64,000 nucleotides of DNA from Flaccisagitta enflata (taxonomy: Eukaryota > Chaetognatha > Sagittoidea > Aphragmophora), in contig OZ231128.1 in the NCBI GenBank assembly GCA_965153355.1, positions 35,712,001 through 35,776,000 of the forward strand, given 5' to 3'. The notes under the pieces are model-generated. The model did no database searches, was not told the DNA's origin, and saw nothing but the letters and a program-made list of their open reading frames with translations. Below, in pieces: positions 24,910 through 36,939 of this stretch (its first letter is position 1; every line of letters begins with the position of its first letter). Made by a program: the position numbers and the translations under genes.

Positions 24910-25480
24910 CCCTTGGGCGACCTGTTCTTCTTCTTCTTTTTCTTCTGAAGTTTGGATTGTCAGGTTCGGTAATTACAGAGTGCTATTGTTGTGAGCCATG
25001 GCTGCTGGCATAGCAATGGGTTCATCGACCAATGACATAAGTCCTTCACCATTATGATTTCTAACTTAACATCCGATCTTGGTACTCAATCTCAAGCAGA
25101 AAACTTCAAAAAATGGTTGTTTAAGATACATCTCCTTTTCTATCTATTATACAGTCTTTGATGTATCATTTCTATTGAGTCCAAACAATCAATCTAATTA
25201 TCAAACTATCAAACTTGACTGTTATCTGTGGGCCAAAAAGTTTTTCTCTAATTTTTTTGAACAAGTAAGATTTTGGAATCTTAGACTTGATATCATCGCA
25301 AATTCTACTTTTTTATTCAGTTACGGCTAAAAAAAGCAAAACATCAGATTTATCCAAGCTAAATCAAACATGTAATGCGTGTATTATGTTTTTTTTTCCT
25401 TTTCGTGCATATGAATTATTCTAAATGCGTTTTCATTAAAGCAAGAAGAAAATATTTTAGAAGGTTATTATTATCAAAGG
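24910..25480. other. No feature recognised
   Basis: AT-rich unique sequence with no coherent frame. Confidence 0.5.
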
Positions 25481-25533
25481 TTGTGGTTTGCATGCAAATG
25501 TAGTAGATCAAAGTCTCCAAGATGCGCGTCCGT

Positions 25534-25808
25534 TAGGACGTGTTTCTAGTGACTAACAAAAACGCATTTGCTCCCATTAAACGCGTTGACAGTATAAACA
25601 TATATTCACAAATTCAACTATTTTAGAGGAAGTGAGCAAAGTGAGTGAGCGAGCCCGCAAGCAGAGTGAGCATGAGAAGCGAGCATAGCAAAGTGAAGCA
25701 CTGCAGAGTGAGCGGAGCGGAGTGGAGTGAGCGGTGCGAGCGAACGGACATAGCGAGCGACCAAGTGGCCCATTAAAAACGATTGTTGGTGACCAGAAAT
25801 GCGTCCTG
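25534..25808 (+). repeat. Repeat G with GAGTGAGCG-type tandem core
   Basis: Ends AGGACGTGTTTCTAGTGACT and, inverted, AGGACGCATTTCTGGTCACC; the core is purine-rich units GTGAGCGAGC. An inverted copy is at 50674-50930. Confidence 0.7.
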
Positions 25809-25889
25809 AGTTGTCAAGCAATCACTTAACTGGCAGTGTTTTGTCCTCAGAACATGCTCGATAATAGTTTTTGGTGGCCATATAAAGAG

Positions 25890-25907
25890 TAACTATGGCA
25901 AAGAAAA
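25890..25907. repeat. TAACTATGGCAAA terminus fragment
   Basis: The same terminal sequence as family E and the 40.4-43.9 kb arms, abutting the 25.9-kb MITE. Confidence 0.4.
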
Positions 25908-26233
25908 TACTGTATTTCCCCTAATTAGCGCCCGGGGCGCTTTCAAAATTGCAAAATGACATTGCCTTTTTCACCTTCTAATTAGCGCCCCCCTGTAGCA
26001 TGCAAGACTAAGAAAAATTACTGAAAATTAAAGTAAAACAGAAGATTTAGGATAGGGAAAGATAAAAATCTGTGATTTCAACAGAAAAATCCACAAATGA
26101 AGTTAATAAGGAACAAAAAATAAAGATAATTTGTTTATTCATTATGTGTATCTATTATTTTCACTGGAATGAAAAGCTTAGTTGTGAAAGGATTTTTTTT
26201 AAAAGAGGGGGGCGCTAATTAGAGGAAATACGA
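25908..26233. mobile_element. Small MITE with TATTTCC(C/T)CTAATTAGCGCCC ends
   Basis: The left end GTATTTCCCCTAATTAGCGC and the right end (reverse complement) GTATTTCCTCTAATTAGCGC match closely. The AT-rich interior has no ORF. A fragment with the same CTAATTAGCGCCTGGGCGCTT start is at 9269-9330. Confidence 0.7.
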
Positions 26234-26250
26234 TAGTCGCAAAAGCATTA

Positions 26251-26853
26251 CATGGTCAGCGGTACCCGATGCCCCTAAGGTAGTTAATGTAAAGATGTGA
26301 TGGTGAGTGGGGCAGCGGCCCCAAAGGGGCCGATGACCTATGCTTTGTAAGTTAAAAGGGTTGGAACTATGATTTGAGCCTTGAAGCTGAGATCTGAGCC
26401 TCAAGGCTAAGATATCAGCCTCAAAGTTAAGATTTGAGCCTTGAGGCTGGGATTTGAGCCTCGAGGCTGGGATTTGAGCCCTGAGGCTGGGATTTGAGCT
26501 TTGCGGCTGGGATTTGAGCTTCGAGGCTGGGATTTAAGCCTCAAGGCTGGGATTTCAGCCTTGAGGCTGGAATTTGAGCCTCCAGGCTTGGATTTGAGCA
26601 TTGAAGCTGGGATTTGAGTCTTGGGCTGGAATTAAAACTTTTGGGCTGGAATTTAAGCTTTGAGGCTGAAATTTGAGCCTCAAAGCTGGAATTTGAGCCT
26701 TAAGGCTGGAATTTGAGGCTTAAGGCTGGAATTTGAGCCTCAAGGCTGGGATTGAGCCTTGAAAGGGGGGGGATGTACGGAGGAGGAGGAGGAGAAGGAA
26801 AAATTTCCCCTATGTGTGAAAGCATAGGTCATCGTCCCCTTCGGAGCCGCTGC
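26251..26853 (-). mobile_element. Family D composite element, arms partly mismatched
   Basis: CATGGTCAGCGGTACCCGAT, hairpin CGGCCCCAAAGGGGCCG, CGATGACCTATGCTTT, then about 20 units of 20-21 bp (GCTGGGATTTGAGCCTCGAG type), a G-run and AAAGCATAGGTCATCG. Only about 20 bp beyond the hairpin remain complementary. Confidence 0.8.
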
Positions 26854-26869
26854 TTAAAAAGCGAACACT

Positions 26870-27437
26870 TTGTTTTGCTAGTTTCTGCCTAACTATGGGC
26901 CTGAACCATAGAAAATCCATGATCGTTTGATAGCTCTGTGAAAAATCTTCCAAATGCAACGTTGCTGGTCATTGTAGCTTTACTCGTTTGGAAATGGCAA
27001 AGGTTTGAAAAAAAAATCACTGATTGAAAAAAGTGCTGATTTCATATTTTTTTTCCCAATAAGCAATTGTAGTCTTCCCGTTTTTGTCAATGATGCAGTT
27101 CAGGATTGTCTTAGCTACTCGTTATCCATGAGCAAATTAAAGAGCTTCAAATTCTCTTTAAAATGGTGCCAAGAATTCATTTTTAACTCAATGTGTTTAA
27201 TTACTATGTTAGAATGAAGATAACCCATGAAAATAACATATTGAATTTCCAAATTCTGGACCACCTGTCTTCATCCTAATGCCATTTCTAAACGGATAGG
27301 GCTAGGAAATCCAGCAAGACATCAAGCAAGATCTTTCGCAGAGCTTCAAAATGGTGATGTATTTTGCTATGTTTTTCACATTGTTTGGATGGAAAACACT
27401 GACAAACAAGTTGTTCGTTTTTTATTTTTGCCATAGT
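26870..27437. mobile_element. Family E MITE copy, left end degraded
   Basis: It shares long blocks with 58473-58856 in the same orientation and ends in TTTTTGCCATAGT before TA. The left terminus is not clear where it meets the family D element ending at 26853. Confidence 0.7.
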
Positions 27438-27902
27438 TACAGTTGAACCCAGCAATAATGGCTGTCAAGAGACCAATGAATTCTATGATTTAATGACTTA
27501 AAAGGAAGATACATGATTGCAGGTGAGAGTAATAATCGTTAAGCTTTCACAAAGCGAAAACAAAACAAAAAATAAGGCCGGTGCACGGCTGCTCCAGTGC
27601 GAGTGGATTTTATTCTTTTGGCAATAGAAAAGTGGGGAGAGAGAAAATGGGATTTATTGGAAGGACCAAAAGGACGATCTGGATGGGGTCACCATCCCTA
27701 CACCCTACTTACAGCAATTTCCACAATTTGAGACAAGATAGACATAACGCAGTTTGATAAGTTTTTTAAAAAAGATCTATGAATGTACATTTTTTTTTCC
27801 GTTTGTTTGGTGATCATTCAAAAAAAAAAGAAAATGATAGGAAGAAGATATCAGCAAGTTTTGAAAAGATATATATATGTGCATAATTTTCTTTCCTTTT
27901 TT

Positions 27903-28480
27903 GGGCAGCGGCCCCGGAGGGGCCGATGACCTATGATTCCACATAGGGCAATTTTCTCCGGTTTCCGTACGTCCCCCCCCTCCCTCAAGCCTCAAATAAA
28001 GCCTCTCAGACCCCAAATCAGGCCTTTTCGACTCCAAATCAGACCTTTCTGACCCCAAATCAGGCTTCTCAGACCTCAAATCAGGCCTCCCAGACCCAAA
28101 TCAGGCCTCTCAGACCCAAAATCAGGCCTCGCAGACCTCAGATCAGGCTTCTCAGACCCCAAATTAGGCCTCTCAGATCTAAATCAGGCCTCAGACCCCA
28201 TGTCTGGCTTTACAGACCTCAAATTAGACCCCTCAGACCCAAGTAAGGCCTTTCAGACCCCAAATCAAACCTGTCTAACCCTAAACCACGCCTCTCACAT
28301 CCTAAATCAGACCTTTCAGAGCCAAAATCAGGCCTCTCAGCCCTCCAAACCAGCTTCTCAAACAGGAGAAAATTGTCCTATGTGGAATCATAGGTCATCG
28401 GCCCCTCCGGGGCCGCTGCCCCTCTCATAATCTCATTCCCACATACACTAACTTGGGGGCATCGGGTACCGCTGACCATG
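27903..28480 (+). mobile_element. Family D composite element with 57-bp inverted arms
   Basis: Arms 27903-27959 and 28365-28421 are inverted with one mismatch, although their outer half (CCTATGATTCCACATAGG, TTTTCTCC) differs from the arms of the 24.3- and 57.3-kb copies. Core units are of the type CCTCTCAGACCCCAAATCAG. It ends CATCGGGTACCGCTGACCAT. Confidence 0.88.
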
Positions 28481-28907
28481 TAACGCTTTTGCGACTATTG
28501 TTTGTTTGGTCATCATTGAAAAAGAAATAATAGAAAGAGCTTAGTAGTCAGCTTTTCCCAAAGAATCAGTCCTTTCAGGATCAGAAGCAAAATCGAGGGA
28601 AACACATTTTTTTTTATCACAATTTGGCTTTTTGGTGCATACAAAATTTGAGAGCAGATCTACGTAGTGATTACGTACAAAGAGTAGAAAATTCAAAAAT
28701 CTCCAAGGAATACTTAAAGAGAGTAAACTTAAGAAAAGGTGAATAAATAAGTACAGCAGATCTACGTATTGATACGTACAAAGGATGGTAAGGTGATAAT
28801 TCTGCTAGAGATACTAATAGCGTTTTACATCCGGAAGGTGAATAAATAGGTAAAGTAGCCCCCCCCCCTTAGAAGGACCGACTCTTTGGGGTTGACTTTG
28901 GCCGTGG

Positions 28908-29364
<457 letters not shown>

Positions 29365-29394
29365 CCTAGGCGTCAATATTCTAAATAGGATGAG

Positions 29395-32304
29395 TCACAG
29401 ATGATTTTGAGTAGGAGATGGAGGAAGATTTGGTGGGCGCTGTGCAGGCAGGATAACATCTAGAGGGCTGCGGTGGGACCGATAGATGACTTTTTGATCC
29501 TTTGATGTACTTGCGCGAACTAGCTGGATCACTTCTGCCTCTCTTTCACTGATCAATTTGCCCAAAACCGGGTTCCCAACTTTCATCTTGATCACCATTT
29601 TTGAGCTCAGCTGCAGCAGACGGACCTTTATCATGGGCAGACAGGCACTTTCATGCAATATTTTCAGGCTGACATATCTGGGCAGACGGAGACAAGTACG
29701 GATGGCTCGATTTTTAATTTTCTGCATTATGTCTAGTGTACTATCTGGGGAGTGGACAAAGCAGACAGACCCATATTCAAAAATTGACCTGATATAAACT
29801 TTGTAAAGTCTGATGAGGATCTTTGGATCGGTCCCACCCCATGCCAATATTCTAAGGATATTCAGTCTTTTTTCTGCTCTTTGAGATAAAGCTTGAATAT
29901 GATCCTTAAAGTTGAGAGTTTCATTTATCTCAACCCCAAGAAATTTTGCCTTAGATACCGGCCTCACTACATCATTGAAAAGGAGGATTGCCAGGTTTTC
30001 ATCTGGCTTTCCCCGTTTTTTACTTAGAATGACCAAATTTGACTTATCTCCATTCAATTTTACACGCCACTTTCGGCACCATCCTTCAACGGCATCCACG
30101 GCCCTCTGGATCTTTCGGACAGCCAGCAATTCGGTCTTGGCACTGCCACATATAGCAATGTCATCAGCAAACTGGTAGTGGCTTGTACCTGTTTCTTCTC
30201 CTGTGGGTAGGTCATTCACCGATATGATGTAGATGAGTGGGGACAGGCAGCTCCCTTGGGGTGTCCCAGCCCTTAGGTTGACAACTTTAGAAAAGAGCCC
30301 AGTTTCAAAGACTTGTAGTGTTCTATCAGTGAGGAAAGAACTAAGGACTCTGACTATCCTGTCTGGCAAGCCCAGTGAGTTTTTCAATTTATACCTGACC
30401 CCATCGTGCCAGCATTTGTCAAAGGCCGCCTCTGCATCTAGGAACAAACTAGCTGTTACTTCACCTTCTCTGAAACCTTTATGGCTCTCTTCTACAAGTC
30501 TCAACAAATGATCAGAGCTCATTTTACCTTTTCTGTAACCACTTTGGTTTTTATTGAAAATGCCCTTGGACTCAAGAAAATTACTTAGCCTGCCTGCCAG
30601 CAGTCTCTCAAATAGTTTTCCTAAGCAGGAGAGGAGGGATATGGGTCGGTAATTTTTAGCCTGGGATAGATCAATCCCAGGCTTAGGCACCATTATGGTC
30701 TTGGCATGCTTCCAGACCTTAGGAAAGTATCCTATCTTTATACAGGCCCCAAAAAACTTTGTTATGTAGGCCAGATAAGAGGGAGGAACCTTCTTTAGGA
30801 GGTTGTAGCCAACACCATCGTGGCCAGCAGCTGACTTAGTTCTACATTTCCTAAGGTGGTTGGCTACTTCTTCCACTGTAGGTTGGGTCACCAGTGGAGA
30901 GTCATCCCCCTCTTCAGGCTCCAGATATTTGGCGATGGGATTGGTGCTGAAAGCCATATCATTTTGTTGTATGTATCTTTCCACACTTATTTTCCACCCA
31001 TCATCAAATCCCACAAATTCTGGAGTCTGATGCACTCGTTCCAGTCTATTGGCAAAAAGTTCTATTCTTTCTTCAGCTGTACTAGCTATGTTTCCTAACT
31101 CATCTAAGATTTTTTTTGTGTGTATAGTTGTCCCCTCCTCGTTGCAGGAGAGTTTTTTGACAGACTGGAAGAATTTTTTGGGGTTTGATTCTGACGCAAG
31201 CCTCTTACAAGCAGTCTCATGCCTGTATTTTTGCTCTAGTTTTTGCTGCTTTTTAATCTGACCGCCAATCAGGTTGGTCTCTCTCTGGATTTTTTGGGCA
31301 GCATCTAGATCCCCCCTTGCCATAGCAGCCGACTTCTCCCTTCGGAGCCTTCTTTTTCTTTTAATTAGCGCCAATATTGGGGCCGAGACTGGTTTTGTCT
31401 GAGTTTTTTTCTCTCGCAATGGACAAGCCGCCTCAAAGGCCTCTTTTACCACATTAGGGAGGTCGTCAGCTATTCTATCTAGTTCCCTGGCTGTTTCAAA
31501 ATTTTGAGGGAGCAAGCTGACTTTTTCATTTATCAGTTCTTTGAAACGAGTGTTATCCATTTGAGAGACATTTCGGTAGAAAACTGGATTGTCAGGTTTT
31601 GGGTTACCAAAGGTTAGGTCACAATGCAGGGGCAGGTGGTCCGACCCAACATCGTCACCAACAAAAAATTCTGGTTTCATTCTTGTTGCGGCTGAATTCC
31701 CAATTATCAGATCCAGCACTTCTTCATTACCATTTCTTGGATCGATTCGTGTTTTGGAACCATCATTCAAAACAATCCAATTTTGGTCATCAAGGACATC
31801 TAAAAGGTCAGAGCCCAGGGTATCGGTTGAATTTGATCCCCAGGCAAGGTTTTTGCAGTTCAGGTCACCCGTAAAAATTGTAGCAGAATTACCATATAAA
31901 GAATTTTGAAATATGCTAGGATTAATCCTATTTCCTGGTGGGTTATAGTGAGTAACTATGTTAAGACCCGGTCGTTCCTTGTTTCCCTTTATCTCAATCC
32001 CGATTATTTCTTCTTGAAATTGAGATTCCAGAAAGTCTAGTTCAACCACATCTTTGATAGTTTCTTTTACCAGAATCATACTGCCGTGTTTCCCACTCAT
32101 GCCAATAGGTTCTCTTCTTGCAGCACAATAGTAACCCTTAATAGTAATATTTTTATCCCTACTTAGCATAGTTTCATTCATGGTTACTATTTCTGGGTGG
32201 TTATATTCACCCAGATAGTGCTCAAGATTTTCTTTATTTGCTCTTACACCCCGAATATTCAGATGTATAATCCTATATTGATACAAGATTTGTTCAAAAT
32301 TCAT
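29395..32304 (-). CDS. LINE ORF2: APE endonuclease + reverse transcriptase, 969 aa, intact
   Basis: ORF2 encodes the enzyme that nicks target DNA and reverse-transcribes the LINE RNA at the nick. Residues 1-235 are the APE-like endonuclease: LNIRGV (about 15-20), the Glu of NETM (44), TGDLNCKNLAWGS (145-157) with Asp147 and Asn149, DLIIGNS (198-204) and SDHLPL (221-226). The RT covers about 475-800: NYRPISLLS (551-559), QSGYRKGKMSSDHLL (587-601), FLDAEAAFD (621-629, catalytic Asp623), GTPQGSCLSPLIY (680-692), QFADD (711-715, catalytic Asp714/715) and KFLGVEI (787-793). No RNase H motifs follow; the C-terminus is short and basic with a Pro-rich end. There is no internal stop or frameshift. The start ATG overlaps the ORF1 stop as ATGA, suggesting coupled translation. 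All catalytic residues I can check are present. Confidence 0.95.
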   Translation of the reverse strand: MNFEQILYQYRIIHLNIRGVRANKENLEHYLGEYNHPEIVTMNETMLSRDKNITIKGYYCAARREPIGMSGKHGSMILVKETIKDVVELDFLESQFQEEIIGIEIKGNKERPGLNIVTHYNPPGNRINPSIFQNSLYGNSATIFTGDLNCKNLAWGSNSTDTLGSDLLDVLDDQNWIVLNDGSKTRIDPRNGNEEVLDLIIGNSAATRMKPEFFVGDDVGSDHLPLHCDLTFGNPKPDNPVFYRNVSQMDNTRFKELINEKVSLLPQNFETARELDRIADDLPNVVKEAFEAACPLREKKTQTKPVSAPILALIKRKRRLRREKSAAMARGDLDAAQKIQRETNLIGGQIKKQQKLEQKYRHETACKRLASESNPKKFFQSVKKLSCNEEGTTIHTKKILDELGNIASTAEERIELFANRLERVHQTPEFVGFDDGWKISVERYIQQNDMAFSTNPIAKYLEPEEGDDSPLVTQPTVEEVANHLRKCRTKSAAGHDGVGYNLLKKVPPSYLAYITKFFGACIKIGYFPKVWKHAKTIMVPKPGIDLSQAKNYRPISLLSCLGKLFERLLAGRLSNFLESKGIFNKNQSGYRKGKMSSDHLLRLVEESHKGFREGEVTASLFLDAEAAFDKCWHDGVRYKLKNSLGLPDRIVRVLSSFLTDRTLQVFETGLFSKVVNLRAGTPQGSCLSPLIYIISVNDLPTGEETGTSHYQFADDIAICGSAKTELLAVRKIQRAVDAVEGWCRKWRVKLNGDKSNLVILSKKRGKPDENLAILLFNDVVRPVSKAKFLGVEINETLNFKDHIQALSQRAEKRLNILRILAWGGTDPKILIRLYKVYIRSIFEYGSVCFVHSPDSTLDIMQKIKNRAIRTCLRLPRYVSLKILHESACLPMIKVRLLQLSSKMVIKMKVGNPVLGKLISEREAEVIQLVRASTSKDQKVIYRSHRSPLDVILPAQRPPNLPPSPTQNHL

Positions 32305-32960
32305 TGTGAAGATGAAGAAGCCATATTGTTTTGGGGTGTGGAGCTGCCCTGACTGGCGGCTGGAAATTCATCCTGAGGGAAAATGCCTTTCCATACTGTT
32401 TCTTGGACCGCAGTCAGCTCCAGTGAACCATTGGTATGCAGAAGCCCGCAGTCCTTTATGGCTTTAACTGCATTAGCAGTGGTCTTCAAAACAAGCTCTG
32501 ACTTGCTCACCCTGGGCTTTTTCAGTTCCACTTCAAGGTCCAGAACGGCCCTAGAAACGACCATGGAGATCACTGGGGCAAGAGATTCCCATATTCTCCC
32601 CACAGCCGCATCCAAGTCACTCCTGGACATAGAGTTGGAGCTGACTACTTTTGCCATAGTTGGATGAGATGGGTTTTTTGAAGCTGCTTTGAAGGCCACG
32701 CAGTCTTTAGACCACGCCGGATGTGCTTCATTGCAGTTAGCACATTTCGCATGTTCTTTGTCTTTGTTTTGAAAGTGAGGACACTCTTTATGAAAATGGT
32801 CCTGTGAGCACCACAAGCAGGCACGCTTATCTTTGCATTGCGCCCGCTTGTGGTCAGGATTCCATTTTTGACAGTTGAAACACTGGCTGATCGTATTGCC
32901 AGTGATGCTACTGTGAGGGCGCCTGTGGGGAGAGAACCTTGAATGGTGACTGATTTGCAA
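32301..32960 (-). CDS. LINE ORF1: zinc-knuckle nucleic-acid-binding protein, N-terminus missing
   Basis: ORF1 binds the element RNA and acts as a chaperone in the retrotransposition particle. The 219 codons shown start at a TTG, not an ATG, and the frame continues upstream to about 33034 without a start, so the coding sequence is 5'-truncated; family ORF1s are usually longer. Three CCHC-type knuckles are visible: C27-C30-H37-C42, C48-C51-H55-C60 and C73-C76-H80-C87, the last reading CANCNEAHPAWSKDC, typical of Jockey/I/CR1 ORF1. The rest is predicted helical and charged, ending in a Ser/Gln-rich tail. The TGA stop overlaps the ORF2 ATG by four bases. Without its N-terminal part and promoter this copy is probably not autonomous. 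Confidence 0.88.
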   Translation of the reverse strand: MQISHHSRFSPHRRPHSSITGNTISQCFNCQKWNPDHKRAQCKDKRACLWCSQDHFHKECPHFQNKDKEHAKCANCNEAHPAWSKDCVAFKAASKNPSHPTMAKVVSSNSMSRSDLDAAVGRIWESLAPVISMVVSRAVLDLEVELKKPRVSKSELVLKTTANAVKAIKDCGLLHTNGSLELTAVQETVWKGIFPQDEFPAASQGSSTPQNNMASSSSQ

Positions 32961-33179
32961 AATGTGACTGCACGGACCTAATCCTGCCCTAATGTCAGGT
33001 GGAAAAAAAAATCTTCGATCCCTTGCTCTCTATAAGTCAATCTCGATTCTCATTCACGATTGGCATGGCAGCCTCAATCGGTCAACCTATAGCATGAGTT
33101 TCAGTTCCGGTCATCATTATCAACATTTTCCCTCTCGATATTTCACCTCCCGTAAAAAGTCCGTGACTCGTCAACATTC

Positions 33180-33240
33180 TTCATCCTCTTCTCTGTTTCT
33201 CTTCCTCTTCTTCTTCTTCTTCTTCTACTTCCTCTACTTA
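33180..33240. repeat. Short CTT-rich tract
   Basis: Imperfect CTTCTTCTT. 33240-33980 otherwise shows no feature. Confidence 0.7.
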
Positions 33241-33984
33241 GGTTACGAAAAACAATGGGAATATAGCAACAATGGCTAGTGATTTGGTCGAAGGTAATCG
33301 AGGCGCGAAAAGAGTGGTTACAGGGTGATTCAAAAATTGTCACAAAAGATAAAGGGTGGAGCTAAAAACGATTTTTAAGTCATTTCAAGTCATTTCAAAA
33401 AATTATAAATTATCTAAAGCCATTCAGCGTGATCACGATCAGACCCAGAAATAACCAAAGAAGGCTCATTCATTCAGATTTTTTATCTATCTGTCTTTCT
33501 TTTGACCTATCTACCCATGTGTCTATTTATCTATCTATTCTCTTTTGATTTAAAGATTGTAGGAACTTATGAAGTTCAGTTTGTGGGATGAACCAAGGAG
33601 GAAAAAAGTTGACTGATTTTTTTAACAAGCCAAATGAGTATAATAATATTAAGAAAAATGAATATTTGATTCTTTCTCGCAACTGGTATCACGTTGGAAC
33701 AGTCATAAGAGTAAGTATGTCTCTTTTTTTTGATGAAAAAAAACTCAATTTTCATTTAGTAAAGATATATGCGATAGAAAATTCTTTCACGCTTGCAAAA
33801 AGGCCTGTTCGCTGCTGTTCGTCACATAACTTATAGTTTCGACAACGCTGATTTCAAATCTACTTTCAGATTTTATTTGAATTCATCCTGAGTAACGCTA
33901 TAGTCATTAAAAGACGCAGTCTCCTTTGTTAAGACTTAAAAAAACATTAGCCTAGTAGGAAGTTTGTGGAGTGATAAGTAGAGA

Positions 33985-34180
33985 AACAAGGCCGGACACA
34001 CGTCTTGCGAAGTCGCGTGCGGGTGGGCAGGGGCTGTATTTGAGGTCACTAGACCATTTGGGCAGGAGCAGTGAGGTTGAAGAAATAAAATCATAAAAAA
34101 AGTAAAACGTGACCGACCAACCAACTGACGGATGGATGAACAAAGCGAGTTGTAGAGTTGCGTGCACGCGACTAAAAAAA
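33985..34180 (+). mobile_element. Family A element
   Basis: ACAAGGCCGGACACACGTCT through GTAGAGTTGCGTGCACGCGA and CTAAAAAAA; full length. Confidence 0.85.
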
Positions 34181-34487
34181 ATGACTTTTTCCTTAAACCA
34201 GCAAAGTGAATATGAAAATATGATTAAAGGATGATAAATCAATCATTTTGCTTGTCTGGTATTACATAAAAAGGCCCCTTGAGTCAGAGAGTCATTTTTT
34301 AATGAGTGAAATTAACTGAGGTTTACAGAAATAAGACTTGCTGTGAAATAAGATGCTTTTACGCTTGTAATTAGGCCTGTACGCCGCTGTACATATTGGA
34401 ACATATGCTGATTCTAAATCTGGTTTCATTTTTTTTTTCCGATTTCATGAGGCAACGCGATCATAGTAAATAGACAAAGCATCATTA

Positions 34488-34694
34488 AACAAGGCCGGAT
34501 ACAAGGCCAATACCAGTTGCGGACGGATGGGCAGGGGCGGAAATGCGCGTTTTCACACTTTCCAACTCAATCACCATGGACGGACGGACGGACGGACAGA
34601 CGGACGGACGGACGGACGGACAGACGGACAGACGGACGGACGGACAGACGGACGGACAAAGCCTCTTATAGAGTTGCGTGTCCACAATTAAAAA
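34488..34694 (+). mobile_element. Family C element
   Basis: ACAAGGCCGGATACAAGGCC, GTTGCGGACGGATGGGCAGG, CACTTTCCAACTCAATCACC, a GGAC array, AAAGCCTCTTATAGAGTTGC and CACAATTAAAAA. Confidence 0.75.
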
Positions 34695-34798
34695 GTGCTA
34701 AGTTGCTAACCAAAACAGCATCATGAAACTCGCCCCTAAATCGCAAATTAACAGTACCTTGTTTGCGCTCGTAAATTTTCACTGTCTCCGATTTTAGA

Positions 34799-34940
34799 TT
34801 TTTAGTCCCGTGGACGCAACCTTATAACCCGCCATGTCGGTCAGTCAGTTGGTCCATCCGTTGGTTGGTCGGTAACACTGCTTTTTGGTGTTTATGGGCG
34901 TTTTTCGCATTACTACTCCTGCCAAAATGCTTGGTTAGCC
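34799..34940 (-). mobile_element. Family A element, abutting another copy
   Basis: TTTTTAGTCCCGTGGACGCA, TAACCCGCCATGTCGG and TCCTGCCAAAATGCTTGG; it ends where the next TTTTTAGTC begins. Confidence 0.65.
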
Positions 34941-35085
34941 TTTTTAGTCTTGTGCACGCGACTATGACCCACTCTGTCCGTTGGTCCATCGGTCCGTAAT
35001 GCCTAACTCTTTCAGCTGTTTGACATCATTTTTAGTCATTTTAAATTATTTTAAGTCAATTTACATTTTGTCTCTTGGTCTTATT
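34941..35085 (-). mobile_element. Family A variant with AGTCATTTTA units
   Basis: TTTTTAGTCTTGTGCACGCG, ACCCACTCTGTCCG and several GTCATTTTA-type units, the same subtype as 1495-1700. Confidence 0.6.
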
Positions 35086-35302
35086 GTCTTTTGTCAAATG
35101 GAGATTCCATTAATTTTACTCACTGGATGATCTCAAAAATTTATTTACAGTTTGTGCCTTCCTTTTACATTCAATGCAATGGCGCAATTTTTTTTTACAA
35201 AATTGTTTGAATAGACAATTGCTTTCCATCTTTTTTTCAGTTTTAATTTTTTTTCTTGGACTCTATGATGACTGTGCACCTCTGTCTGTCAGTCGTCCAT
35301 CC

Positions 35303-35525
35303 ATTCTTAGTTGCAGACACACAACTCTATAACAGGCTTTGTCTATTCATCGGTCTGTTGGTCCTTCCATCTGTCCATAACGCATGAATCGAAAAGTGGA
35401 AAAATGAGCATTTTAGGTGTTTTTATGGTTACATGTGTTAATGAGGGGGGGCATGGGGTGTGGATGGGGGTTGGATGCCCCTGCCCACCCATCCGCAACG
35501 ATATTGTGACCCCGCATCACTTGTT
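35303..35525 (-). mobile_element. Family C element
   Basis: TTAGTTGCAGACACACAACT, TATAACAGGCTTTGTC, CGAAAAGTGGAAAAATGAGC and CCATCCGCAACGATATTGTG to CACTTGTT. Confidence 0.75.
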
Positions 35526-35538
35526 CCATTGATTTCAG

Positions 35539-35547
35539 AGGGAGAGA

Positions 35548-35635
<88 letters not shown>

Positions 35636-35680
35636 GACACAGATTGACAGACAGACAGAGACAGAGAGAAAGAGAGCTGC
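35539..35680. repeat. Impure (AG)n array
   Basis: GAGA runs with AAAG interruptions, next to a family C copy. 35760-36230 shows nothing recognisable. Confidence 0.88.
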
Positions 35681-36259
35681 TGATAAGACAACACCCCACC
35701 GCTTGCCCCTTCCCACACTCCTTGACGTTGCCATATTGCCACATTGTTTTAAAAAATAAAAATCACTTTGCAGTTTTGAGAATGATTATCAGATCGTCAT
35801 CCCTTTCACTATTGTGGTGATATACAGCTTAAGTGAGTCTTTGTGGTAAAGTATGTGATTGGTGATGTGACAAGTTCATTCTGGACGGATACCCTGCATG
35901 TTCCAAGTCGAATTTTCATCGCCAGACAGATTTCATTTAGTTAGAAAGTTATGTCCAAACAAGTGACAGACTCGTGAGAACGGCGCCAAAGGCAATATAG
36001 CGCGAAATATGTTAGAAAAATAGTTTAAATATGCATTATGGGGTATCAATCAAAAGCCCTTGATATTCTGCATCGATTGATACCAATGATTGGGGTTTTG
36101 GAGAAAAATATTTTTTTCGTCATACTTCCCTAAAGATTGAACAGATTTCGATTTTTTTTTTCAAAATTTCTTGTCTTCAATGAATGTCTGCCGTGGTTGA
36201 ACGAATAAGTAACGAACTGACAAAACAACAATCACAACAACAACAGCAACAATAACAAA

Positions 36260-36283
36260 AACACCACCACCACCACCACCACC

Positions 36284-36348
<65 letters not shown>

Positions 36349-36350
36349 AA
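36260..36350. repeat. (ACC)n-(AAC)n compound microsatellite
   Basis: About 12 ACC then 16 AAC. 36360-36940 has no gene recognised. Confidence 0.92.
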
Positions 36351-36939
36351 ACAACATAGCAATGGCAACAACAACAAAAACGACGAATAAAACTTAGACG
36401 ATGACAACGACTTAACAACCATGGCGATCACGACGAAAATGATGAAAAAGCTAGAAATAAAAGATGATTGAATGAACTAGTGGGAAAAGGAATGAAAGAG
36501 TGAGGTAATCAATGAATGGATTAGTCAATGATGAACGAGTGAGCGTAATGTTCAAAGATGTCTGAGCACTAACTGTTTCTGTTTCCTGGACACTTGCGGT
36601 CTATTCTGCACTACTCGAACGACATTTTCTCTTTAAATAAAGTACTACAAGAAAGTACTACTGTAAAATTGAGCAAAGAATCATCGGCTAAGTTGACATT
36701 GGTGGTAAAAATGTAAATTTGATCCCATTTTGTAAAAGACATATGAATATGATCGAAGTGGTATGTATCAATCAATCTATTTATCTATCTATCTATCTAT
36801 TTATCTATCTCTCTCTCTACTGCTGATTCAAACATTATCGTTTTTTGGCTGGTTCCAACGTCCTTCAATTCTGTTTCCTATTCTGTCCTTCCTAGTTTCA
36901 ATTTTCTTCAGTCGATTTTATTCTCTTGTGAATTGAATA

